Program-made: the position numbers and the translations under genes
The notes under the pieces: generated by a model
Told to the model about the DNA's origin: nothing
The model's database searches: none
Seen by the model: the letters and a program-made list of their open reading frames with translations, nothing else
In this document: one piece after another, positions 33,641 through 40,968 of the stretch
Numbering within the stretch: position 1 is the first letter of the stretch
How the letters are laid out: each line of letters opens with the position of its first letter
NCBI RefSeq assembly: GCF_900106835.1
Contig: NZ_FNNR01000004.1
Span: 416,809 to 480,808, forward strand
Reading direction: 5' to 3'
DNA length: 64,000 nt
Origin: Arthrobacter sp. cf158
GTDB lineage: Bacteria; Actinomycetota; Actinomycetes; Actinomycetales; Micrococcaceae

Positions 33641-34594
33641 CTACGATGGTTGGCCCAGGACCAGCCGGGTGTCCGCGTCCCGATCGCAGTGCAGGACCCC
33701 GTCAGTGACAGTAAGCCCGGCCACGAGGATCGACGACCGCCGGCTTTGGACTGTCGGATGGCTCCCGTCCGTGCGATCCGGGTGGGTGAAGTAGAAGATC
33801 CATGCCCGGCCCTGATTGACCACCACATCGGCATGGAGGCCCGGACCAACGTCGTCGCTCCGGCGGAAGGTGTCTCCAATAGCCCCGGCCAGGATGGTTC
33901 CCTGCTGCTCCCACGAGTCGAGGTCCCTGGAACGGTACACCGCCTGCCCGGCCCACGTGTCCACGATCATCCAGTACCAACCGCCCAGCTGGAACACGTT
34001 GGGTCCTTCGTGGCCAGTGGGAGTGGTCAGGACGTGCCCGCGAACGGTCCAGTCATGGAGGTCTGCGCTGTCCGCCGCCCAGGTTTCGGAGCCGTGCACT
34101 TCGTCCTTGAACCACATGCGGAAGCCACCGTCGGGGAGTTGGTGCACGCACGCATCGATGACCCGGTTGGAACTCAGGGGAACTATGCCATGGTGGGTCC
34201 AAGCCAGGAGATCCGGGCTGGTGTAGTGGTGGATCTCCATGGAATGCGGGTTGCCGTGGGCAGGGATGCCGCGGATGTAGCTGACGTACATGTGGAAGGT
34301 TCCTGCGTGTTCAAAGATTTCCGGCGCCCAGAAAGTGTTGTGTCCCCACTCAAAATCGAGGCCCTGAACAGTTCCGCGGTAGTCCCAGTGCGTGCCGTCA
34401 ACGGAGGAAGCGACTCCCAGTTTTGAACCGTACAGCCAGCTGAGGCCGTCCTCGAACGGCACGGTGGTGCGGCGGTTGGTGTAGATCATCCACCACGCTT
34501 GCTCGTGCGGGTTGTAGATCACGGTGGGATCCGCGGCGCCGTCCTCGATCGGATCCCGGAAGATGGGGGACTTGGCGGGCACAGCGTGGCTCAT
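33641..34594 (-). CDS. Five-bladed beta-propeller glycosidase (GH43/GH117-like clan)
   Basis: A 317-residue protein with beta-propeller features: ADPTVIYNPHEQAWWMIYTN in blade 1, FWAPEIFEHAGTFHMYVSYI in blade 2, then VIDACVHQLPDGGFRMWFKDE and GHEGPNVFQLGGWYWMIVDTW. The Asp of ADPT, Asp of VIDA and Glu of GHEGP fit the base, pKa modulator and acid of clan-F-like glycosidases. There is no signal peptide, so it is likely cytoplasmic. A perfect LacI-type palindrome lies over its promoter. Exact family and substrate need a profile search. Confidence 0.7.
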   Translation of the reverse strand: MSHAVPAKSPIFRDPIEDGAADPTVIYNPHEQAWWMIYTNRRTTVPFEDGLSWLYGSKLGVASSVDGTHWDYRGTVQGLDFEWGHNTFWAPEIFEHAGTFHMYVSYIRGIPAHGNPHSMEIHHYTSPDLLAWTHHGIVPLSSNRVIDACVHQLPDGGFRMWFKDEVHGSETWAADSADLHDWTVRGHVLTTPTGHEGPNVFQLGGWYWMIVDTWAGQAVYRSRDLDSWEQQGTILAGAIGDTFRRSDDVGPGLHADVVVNQGRAWIFYFTHPDRTDGSHPTVQSRRSSILVAGLTVTDGVLHCDRDADTRLVLGQPS

Positions 34595-34612
34595 GAATGA
34601 TCCCTCGGGGCT

Positions 34613-34628
34613 TTGTTAGCGCTAACAA
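34613..34628. promoter_or_regulatory. LacI-family operator upstream of the glycosidase
   Basis: TTGTTAGCGCTAACAA is a perfect 16-bp palindrome with central GC, 19 nt before the start. It is the classic form of a LacI-family sugar-regulator site. No LacI gene is adjacent, so the regulator lies elsewhere. Confidence 0.65.
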
Positions 34629-34683
34629 GCAGAAAGCTTAGGAACCAGAAGCCGGGTGTGTCAACGAAGTTCCCCTCCTGTGG

Positions 34684-34781
34684 CGAAATTCTGCTGGATC
34701 ATCCGCCTGCTCCCTCTTGAAGATCCCTGGATTTCCGGGGTCTCCTTCGAGTGAACTGGGCGATGATCCAGCAGAATTTCG
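34684..34781. repeat. Palindromic element, family 1 copy B
   Basis: A perfect 20-bp inverted repeat, CGAAATTCTGCTGGATCATC (34684-34703) and its complement (34762-34781), encloses 58 nt. Its inner 17 bp are identical to the arms of copy A at 13875-13968; the loops differ. It lies just after the stop of the lipoprotein gene at 34795. Confidence 0.88.
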
Positions 34782-34794
34782 TCTGCCACAAAAT

Positions 34795-36369
34795 TTAGCG
34801 GCGGCCGGGACCCTGAGCCTGGCTGTACTGGCCCGCAGTGACTGTTCCCTGTTCCTCTGCGCCATCGATGGAACCGGTGGTGACGCCCGCCTTCGCCTCA
34901 GCACTGCCCCCTGTGTACACGGTGTACGTTGCCCCGTCGGCGATGGCTGACGACGAGTACACCAGGGACGCGATGCTCTTAGTGGTCACGAACGTTGCAA
35001 CCACAGTTCCCGACGAGTCAACGATGTGCACCGGAGTGCCTGCCGAAACGGACGAGTTGAAGGTCAGCTGAACGCCCGACTGCGTAGACGAGGTTCCGGG
35101 TGTCACCGCCATGCCGGCGCTCCCTGCCGCTGCAACCGTTCCGCCTGTGACTGTGAGATCACCATTCACATCGAGTGCACCGTTGCCATCATTGGTAGGA
35201 CCGTTGACCACCACGGTGCCTCCGGAGATGGTGGCGTTTCCGTTGGAGTCCAGGCCGTCGCCCTCGGAATTGATGGTGAGCGTTCCGCCGGAGACGTCCA
35301 CTGTGTAGTCGCCCACCGTATCGCCACCACCCATCCCGCCACCGCCGGGCCCGCCCATGCCAGCGGCAGCGCCCGTATCCGCAGAAGTGGAGGAACCACC
35401 GGAGGCATTCACACCGTCGTCGTGGGAGGTGACAGTGACGTCTCCGCCGGTGATGGCAATGTGCTGTGCTTCCAATCCTTCTTCAGATTCGGCCACGGAG
35501 ACTGTCCCGCCACTGACGGTCAGCGTATTGAAGGCTTTCACTCCGTCATCCCCGGCGTTGACCGTCAGGGATCCGCCGCTGACCAGCAGCCATCCCCGGC
35601 CCTCGTCAGTGTCATTGTCAGCTTTCACGCCATCCCCGCCAGCAGTAACTTGGTAGGCGCCATCCAACAGCACCGTGTAGTCCTTGCCGCGGATGCCGTC
35701 ATCCACAGCGTCCACGGTGACCTTGCCGGCGGCCATCACCAGGCCGTCCTTGGAAACGATGCCGTCGTTGGATTTCCCGTTGACAGTCAGGGAACCGGAG
35801 CCGGCGATGGTCAGGTCGGCCATGGAGTAGAGCGCTGCGTTGGGAGCGTCGTCGCCCTGGTCGGCATAGGTGGTGGCGTCAGTCAGGGTGTTGGTGCTGC
35901 CATCTTGCAAATACACGATCGCCTCGTCCGCGCTCTTCACCACGAACGGTGAGCCAGACGAGTTGCCCAATTCCACGCCGTCCAGGATGATCCGGACGGT
36001 ATCGGATTCGCCGGCGGCCACCACGATCTGCCCGTCTGCCAGTGAGCCGCTGAGGCGGTACGTTCCGGCGGCGCTGATAGTGACGGTGTTGCCGTCAACG
36101 GCCACACCGGTGGAGGACGACGACGTCACTTTGCTGCCGCCGTCGGCCAGGCTGATGGCCACTTCATCAGCGGTATCCCACGTGAGGTCGTCGCTGTCGT
36201 AGTGGGTGTCTTCCTCAATGGTGGCGGCGGTGACGGCCTGCTGGGTGGAGGTGGTGGTGCTGGACGTGGTGCCGGTGGAGGTTGAGCTGGTGGCAGCCGT
36301 GGAGCAGCCGGCAAGGGAGATCGCCAAGGCGACGGCGGCAACGGAAAGGGACGTGCGGAAGGAGCGCAT
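34795..36369 (-). CDS. DUF4353 carbohydrate-binding-type lipoprotein
   Basis: A 524-residue secreted lipoprotein. The signal peptide ends in the lipobox SLAGC (Cys about 22). A Ser/Thr-rich linker follows, then parallel beta-helix-like repeats rich in Gly/Asp/Val (SLTVNGKSNDGIVSKDG, GDGVKADNDTDEG, DDGVKAFNTLTVSGG, EGDGLDSNGN), the pattern of DUF4353 (carbohydrate-binding domain-containing) proteins. A Gly-rich stretch (MGGPGGGGMGGG) lies near 340. It should be anchored outside the membrane. It is the last gene of the NAGPA-GT2/GtrA-DUF4956-VTC operon, 56 nt after VTC. Confidence 0.82.
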   Translation of the reverse strand: MRSFRTSLSVAAVALAISLAGCSTAATSSTSTGTTSSTTTSTQQAVTAATIEEDTHYDSDDLTWDTADEVAISLADGGSKVTSSSSTGVAVDGNTVTISAAGTYRLSGSLADGQIVVAAGESDTVRIILDGVELGNSSGSPFVVKSADEAIVYLQDGSTNTLTDATTYADQGDDAPNAALYSMADLTIAGSGSLTVNGKSNDGIVSKDGLVMAAGKVTVDAVDDGIRGKDYTVLLDGAYQVTAGGDGVKADNDTDEGRGWLLVSGGSLTVNAGDDGVKAFNTLTVSGGTVSVAESEEGLEAQHIAITGGDVTVTSHDDGVNASGGSSTSADTGAAAGMGGPGGGGMGGGDTVGDYTVDVSGGTLTINSEGDGLDSNGNATISGGTVVVNGPTNDGNGALDVNGDLTVTGGTVAAAGSAGMAVTPGTSSTQSGVQLTFNSSVSAGTPVHIVDSSGTVVATFVTTKSIASLVYSSSAIADGATYTVYTGGSAEAKAGVTTGSIDGAEEQGTVTAGQYSQAQGPGRR

Positions 36370-36425
36370 GGTTGATTCCTTGGTCTGTGGAAGAAGTCTT
36401 TGGAGGGAAAGTCAGCGGAGGGAGG

Positions 36426-37214
36426 TCAGTGCAGGGGGCGCAGGGGCATCCTGCGCCGAAGGGTTTGGTTCCAGCGGTTGGCCGGCAGCTCGGGGTGGAG
36501 GGCGGCCATGCCGGTGGCGAACTTGGAGATGCGGCACGGCCGGACCCCGTGCGCCCACAAATGCCGGTCCAAGGGGCCGGGGGCGGAGCCGGATTTCGTC
36601 TCCACCACCACCGCATTGTCCAGAACCCACGGCTGGCCGTCAGGAGCCTGCCAGGTGACGTCGGAGTCGATGGTGGCGCGGCTCCCGGATTCGGGGAGGT
36701 ACAGGGTGGTGCGGTCGTAGCGGGTGGACAGGACCGGCTCCAGCGGACCGAACGCGACATCGCCGATGGTGGCCGCGAGGGTCTCGTTGACGTAGGCCAG
36801 GCCTTCGTCGGTCAAGCGGTCGCGGTCGCACAACTCGTAGGGGATGCGTTCCTTGACCGTGGCCTCACGGGCGCCTTCGGTCTTGACCTCCAAAAAGCTC
36901 ACGGCACTGTCCACATAGGTTCTAGTGCGGACCTTGAACCGACGGCGCCGGCCATGGGCGGCCAGCATGTAACTGTCCAAACCGGGGGTGTCGAAGTAAA
37001 CGGAGTCGTAGTCGAAGGTCCGCTTCCCTTCCATTTCCAGGACCCGGGCTTCGGCGCCGAAAGTGGTGAGTATCCGCCGTGCCGTGGCCGACGGAACAAG
37101 ATACTTGCGGTCCACACGGGTCAGCAGTGCGGCCTCCGTGGTGAGTTCTTCAAGTCCGACGGCGGGTAGCTGGCTCAGCTGCGGGATGATCGGTTGGGCG
37201 TCGATGCGGCTCAT
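36426..37214 (-). CDS. VTC/CYTH-fold polyphosphate polymerase domain protein
   Basis: A 262-residue VTC-domain protein. Tunnel-fold motifs visible are LTRVDRKYLVP (about 31-41), FDYDSVYFDTPGLDSYM, RRRFKVRTRTYVDS, the ExK pair FLEVKTEG (about 106-113), and VVVETKSGS (about 221-229). In yeast VTC4 this domain makes polyphosphate from ATP; bacterial stand-alone members are mostly uncharacterised. It has no membrane segment. The start overlaps the DUF4956 stop by 4 nt, so the two are coupled. Co-occurrence of VTC-domain and DUF4956 proteins is common in bacteria, supporting a joint membrane complex. Confidence 0.85.
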   Translation of the reverse strand: MSRIDAQPIIPQLSQLPAVGLEELTTEAALLTRVDRKYLVPSATARRILTTFGAEARVLEMEGKRTFDYDSVYFDTPGLDSYMLAAHGRRRRFKVRTRTYVDSAVSFLEVKTEGAREATVKERIPYELCDRDRLTDEGLAYVNETLAATIGDVAFGPLEPVLSTRYDRTTLYLPESGSRATIDSDVTWQAPDGQPWVLDNAVVVETKSGSAPGPLDRHLWAHGVRPCRISKFATGMAALHPELPANRWNQTLRRRMPLRPLH

Positions 37215-37918
37215 GCGACACCGGCCGAGGTAGGCACTGACTGCTGTGCTGGCTGCTGGGACTGGACCGGCTGCTGGGACTGGGTGGGCAGTTCCTGAGG
37301 GGCCGGGGACAGTGCGCCGGCGGGTTGGTCGAAGCCAAGCTGTGCGTGCCGTGGCTGGGACAGATCCTGGTGGGCGGGGCAGACTGCGTACCGGACATCA
37401 ACAATCGTCTTGTCGTTGACCATGTCCAACTCCTGGATAGTGGCGGAGTGGACCGTGCCGTTGAGGACTTCCTCCAGCCGGGCATAGAGCTCGGGCTCGT
37501 TGTTGATGGCCCGGTCCAGCACCACGGTCTGGTGACGGTAGGCCGGGAGGACCCGGGGGTTGTCGCCCACGAACATCACCAGCAGGACCAAGGCCATCAG
37601 GGACAGCGTCAGCCAGAGCGGCTCGACTCCGATGCCCGCGATCAGGCCCAGCGCCAGCGCCGAGAAGTAGTAGGCCACCTCGTGCTGGGCGAGTTCCGTG
37701 GACCGGAGCCGGATGATGGAGAGAACACCGAACAAGCCAAGTCCCAAGCCAACACCCGCGGCCGAACCGGACAGCGCCGTGGCAACGGCCAGGACGCCGA
37801 CGTTCATGCCAAGGTAGGAAACCACCAGGTCACGGCGCCGGTGCCGGCGGAGGTAGAGGGCCAGCGTCAAAATGGTGATGGCGGCCAGGTCTGCCGCGAT
37901 GAGGATGATGGTGTTCAT
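37211..37918 (-). CDS. DUF4956 membrane protein
   Basis: A 235-residue protein with about four membrane helices in residues 1-120 (TIILIAADLAAITILTLAL, VAVATALSGSAAGVGL-type segment, YFSALALGLIAGIGV, LTLSLMALVLLVMFV) and the DUF4956 hallmark FGVLSIIRLRSTELAQHEVAYYF. A soluble C-terminal part (SATIQELDMVNDKTIVDVRY) and a Gln/Pro-rich tail with SQQPVQSQQPAQQS follow. No enzymatic function is known. It lies between the GT2-GtrA and VTC genes with overlaps of 1 and 4 nt. Confidence 0.85.
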   Translation of the reverse strand: MNTIILIAADLAAITILTLALYLRRHRRRDLVVSYLGMNVGVLAVATALSGSAAGVGLGLGLFGVLSIIRLRSTELAQHEVAYYFSALALGLIAGIGVEPLWLTLSLMALVLLVMFVGDNPRVLPAYRHQTVVLDRAINNEPELYARLEEVLNGTVHSATIQELDMVNDKTIVDVRYAVCPAHQDLSQPRHAQLGFDQPAGALSPAPQELPTQSQQPVQSQQPAQQSVPTSAGVA

Positions 37919-39081
37919 CAGTTACTCCGGAATCTCTTGGGGGATTGGTCTCCACTTTTCCCGGTGAGGCTGTGTTGAAACTGTGCCGGGACCAAGGCTG
38001 GGATGTGTGTTTCGACGGCGGCCGGTTCAGTTGGCAGGGGCCGCTCCGTTGACGCGTCATGTCCCTTGCGGACGAACAGGAACCGGTGCTGCACGGCGTA
38101 GCTGACTCCCAACAGGGCCACCTCAGTGACGAGCTTGGCCAACAAGTCGGGGACGGCCAAGGAAGTGAGGGTCCACATCGCGGCGTAGTTGGCAGTCAAC
38201 AGGACCAGCACCAACGCCACATATCCAGTAGCAGCTGCCCGGAACGAGGTGTCCTTGCCATGCTCGAACACCAGGCGCCGGTTGACCATGAAGTTCACGG
38301 ACGCACTGACCACGCGGGCACCAAGTACTGCAATCAGCAGGGAATCTGTGGAGGCAAGGAGGACCAGGAACATCACCGTGTCCACCGCGAACGCTGACAA
38401 GGACGAGCCAAGGAACTTCAGCAGCGGCGCGTAGATTCTGATCGAGTCGGCCACGGGGCGGAAATGTGATCCCGAGTTATCGTCCAGGTAGACGGTGGCG
38501 ATCTCAATGCTGTGGATCCCGTAGCCGGCCTGTTTCGCCTCCAACAGCAGGTTGAGCTCGTATTCGTAGCGCTGACCGCGAACCGACAGCAGCCAGGGGA
38601 TCATGTCCGCCCTGTACCCTCGGAGCCCGGTCTGCGTGTCCGTGATCCGCTGGCCCGTGGCAAGCCTGAACAACCACCGCGTCACCGTGTTGCCGAACCG
38701 GCTCCGGGCAGGGACGTCACCGGTAAAGTTCCGGCAGCCCAGGACCATCGATGCCGTCACATGGCGGACACGGTCGGCAACGGCAAGGATGTCGGCCACG
38801 CCATGCTGTCCGTCGCTGTCAGCGCAGACCACGTCATTGCCGGGGAAGCGCTCAGCGATGAACGCGAAGCCGCTCTTCAGCGCGTGGCCCTTGCCGCCGT
38901 TCACGTCGTAACTGAGGACATGGCACCCAAGCCGTGCGGCGTCGTCGAACGTGTCCTGGTAGTCAGGCCCGGAGCCGTCGTCCACCACTACGATGGTGAG
39001 CCACGGATCAGCTTCCTGAAGATTCTGAATGAGGGTGATGAGCTGGTGGTCCGGCTCGTACGCCGGTATGAGGATGATCAT
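37918..39081 (-). CDS. Family 2 glycosyltransferase fused to a GtrA-type membrane domain
   Basis: A 387-residue fusion. Residues about 1-220 are a DPM1/GtrB-like GT2 (ILIPAYEPDHQL, TIVVVDDGSG, ADSDGQHG as the DxD site, RSRFGNTVTRWLFRLATGQR). Residues about 225-345 are a four-helix GtrA-like domain (LGSSLSAFAVDTVMFLVLLA, FMVNRRLVFEHGKD, YAVQHRFLF). GtrB makes polyprenyl-phosphate sugar, and GtrA-type proteins are thought to flip it. The fusion would therefore supply lipid-linked sugar to the outer face. It overlaps both neighbours (4 and 1 nt). Confidence 0.88.
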   Translation of the reverse strand: MIILIPAYEPDHQLITLIQNLQEADPWLTIVVVDDGSGPDYQDTFDDAARLGCHVLSYDVNGGKGHALKSGFAFIAERFPGNDVVCADSDGQHGVADILAVADRVRHVTASMVLGCRNFTGDVPARSRFGNTVTRWLFRLATGQRITDTQTGLRGYRADMIPWLLSVRGQRYEYELNLLLEAKQAGYGIHSIEIATVYLDDNSGSHFRPVADSIRIYAPLLKFLGSSLSAFAVDTVMFLVLLASTDSLLIAVLGARVVSASVNFMVNRRLVFEHGKDTSFRAAATGYVALVLVLLTANYAAMWTLTSLAVPDLLAKLVTEVALLGVSYAVQHRFLFVRKGHDASTERPLPTEPAAVETHIPALVPAQFQHSLTGKSGDQSPKRFRSN

Positions 39082-40058
39082 GACTGGGCGATGTAGAGGA
39101 TGTCTGATGTGCCGCGCTCTTTGTTGTCGCCGAGCGGGTTGTTCACCAGGGATCCGTTGAAGTACATGGTGGAGGAGCCGCCGCCATCGATGTTGTACGC
39201 GGTGGTGGCGCCCAGGTCCTTCATGATCTGCGCCAGGCCGGTCATGGTGACGCCGGCGCTGTAGCCCGGGCTGCGGCCGTCCACCACCACGAACACCAAG
39301 TGGTTCTCATCGATCACGCCCACGGCCGTGCGCGGCTGCTCGCCCTGGATGGAGTGGTTGCCGAAGTTGGTATCGACCTCCACGTCCTCGATGCCGGAGG
39401 CGATCTGGCCGTTGTCCAACAACGACGGTCCGAAGGAGAGCGTGTTCCACACACCGTCCGCAATGAGCTGGTCAGCAGTGGTGGTTGTCTCGTCGTACAC
39501 CTTGACGGTGCCGTCCTTGTAGAAGGCGAGTCCCTGGCGGGCGCCCTCGTCCCGGTACACCACACCGTTGCGGATCACGATTCCGGTGTCCCGGAAGCCG
39601 TAGTAGTCGCCGTTGATGGCAAAGACTGCGTTGTGGTCTTCGGCGATCGCGGAGGTGTTCTCCGTGATGTTCTCGCCGAACGTGTCCTCGGCGAACGCCG
39701 ACTTCAGGGTGGTGGCGTCGTCAAGCACGACGTCGGCAACGTAGTAGGTGACGGTGTCGTCGCCGCTGCCGGTGGTCACCGTGGAGATGGTGACACCAGT
39801 GTCGCCCGAGGTGTAGGAGGTATCGGTGACCACGGCGCTCGCCGCTGTGTCAGCGGACGTCTCATCCGTGGTCGTGGTTGTTCCGGCCTGGCTGGCTTCG
39901 TATTCCGAGACATTGGTGATCTGCGCGTGCGGAATGACGAATCGGTCGAGGGCCCAGGCTGCGGCACCCCCGGCAGAGAGAGTGACCGCCAGAACGGCGG
40001 AGACGACGACGCGCCGTGTCCGGCCGCCCTTACGGTGTTCAGTCTGTGGAGGAGTCAT
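39078..40058 (-). CDS. Phosphodiester glycosidase (NAGPA) family exported protein
   Basis: A 326-residue protein with one N-terminal membrane helix (VVVSAVLAVTLSAGGAAAWAL, in part) and an outside C-terminal NAGPA domain: FAINGDYYGFRDTGIVIRNG (about 150-170), FGPSLLDNGQI, RTAVGVIDENHLVFVVVDGR and the closing YNIDGGGSSTMYFNG. The mammalian relative removes GlcNAc from phosphodiesters on mannose-6-phosphate; bacterial homologues act on cell-wall or exopolysaccharide phosphodiesters. It is the first gene of the five-gene operon, which links it to lipid-linked sugar supply and a VTC domain protein. Confidence 0.85.
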   Translation of the reverse strand: MTPPQTEHRKGGRTRRVVVSAVLAVTLSAGGAAAWALDRFVIPHAQITNVSEYEASQAGTTTTTDETSADTAASAVVTDTSYTSGDTGVTISTVTTGSGDDTVTYYVADVVLDDATTLKSAFAEDTFGENITENTSAIAEDHNAVFAINGDYYGFRDTGIVIRNGVVYRDEGARQGLAFYKDGTVKVYDETTTTADQLIADGVWNTLSFGPSLLDNGQIASGIEDVEVDTNFGNHSIQGEQPRTAVGVIDENHLVFVVVDGRSPGYSAGVTMTGLAQIMKDLGATTAYNIDGGGSSTMYFNGSLVNNPLGDNKERGTSDILYIAQS

Positions 40059-40123
40059 TCCTCATTTCTACGGAGCAAGGCTACGCCGGAGGTTTGCCCA
40101 ACATATGCGTGGGCTGTGAAGGT

Positions 40124-40711
40124 TCAGTAGTGGCGGCGATCGGCCTCGCGGGCTGCTTCCTCGATGCGATACCGGTGGGCTGCCCATTCTTCGGAGTTGC
40201 GGCTGGGGATGTTCGGATCGCCGGGTCTCTGTCCCGCGGAACCGTCGATGAGCTCCCGGATGATGTCTGCATGCCCCGCATGGCGGGCTGTCTCGACGCA
40301 CATGTGAACCAGGATCTGGTGAAGCGTGACGTTCTTCTTTTCCTCAGACCACCAGGGCACCACACCCGGCGCATCCAAGGGGAGGGATTCGATGGTCTCG
40401 TCGCTGTGCTTGGCCGAGAAATGGTGCAGCTCCAGGATCTGTTTGCGGGTCTCAGTGACCGGCACCCACATATCGGAATCCGGTTCAGCATCATCGGCCA
40501 ACCACGGCAGATCGAGTCCACTGGGCCGGCCGAAGGTCTCCCCGAAATACCCCAACTCCACGCTTGCCACGTGCTTCACCAAGCCCAACAGGTTGGTGCC
40601 TGTGGGCGTCAGGGGCCTGCGGGCGTCGTACTCGCCCAGGCCGTCCAGTTTTCCGAGCAGGTCCGCCCTGCGGAGCCGCAAATAGCCGAGCAACATCGCT
40701 TTGTCATCCAT
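40124..40711 (-). CDS. DinB/YfiT-family putative metalloenzyme
   Basis: A 195-residue four-helix-bundle protein. Candidate metal histidines lie in [41 protein letters not shown] and neighbouring positions, matching the DinB superfamily spacing. Many actinobacterial members are mycothiol-dependent transferases or hydrolases, for example mycothiol-dependent maleylpyruvate isomerase. I chose the ATG at 40711; an in-frame TTG at 40729 would add six residues. It is monocistronic, with no clear functional link to its neighbours. Confidence 0.8.
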   Translation of the reverse strand: MDDKAMLLGYLRLRRADLLGKLDGLGEYDARRPLTPTGTNLLGLVKHVASVELGYFGETFGRPSGLDLPWLADDAEPDSDMWVPVTETRKQILELHHFSAKHSDETIESLPLDAPGVVPWWSEEKKNVTLHQILVHMCVETARHAGHADIIRELIDGSAGQRPGDPNIPSRNSEEWAAHRYRIEEAAREADRRHY

Positions 40712-40753
40712 GCTCAGCACTCTACCCAAGGGGCAAGGCGAAGGGCCCCGGGC

Positions 40754-40826
40754 GCCGAGTTCGCGGGAAACGTGCCAATACCCCCGGTTACCTCCAGCGA
40801 TCTCGCAGCATTCCCGCGGTCTCGCC
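40754..40826. repeat. Dispersed palindromic repeat, family 2 copy B
   Basis: Left motif CGAGTTCGCGGGAA (40756-40769), CTCCAGCGA (40792-40800) and right core CTCGCAGCATTCC (40802-40814), then CGCGGTCTCGCC. Left and right ends can pair as an imperfect hairpin. It lies between the divergent DinB and PL8 genes. The motif 5'-CAAGGTACTG follows at 40853-40862 and a GCGTTG/CAACGC inverted repeat at 40885-40900; the rest of 40730-40968 shows no gene. Confidence 0.75.
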
Positions 40827-40968
40827 TAAGCCCCGCGCAGCCGTGGACGTAACAAGGTACTGCTTTATTCCTCCCTTCCATCTCGCGTTGACTACAACGC
40901 AAGCCAGTGGAGGACCCCGGCCAAAAGACGCCGGACCAGGTCCGTCCACGAGTGTTAGGAGCAACTCC

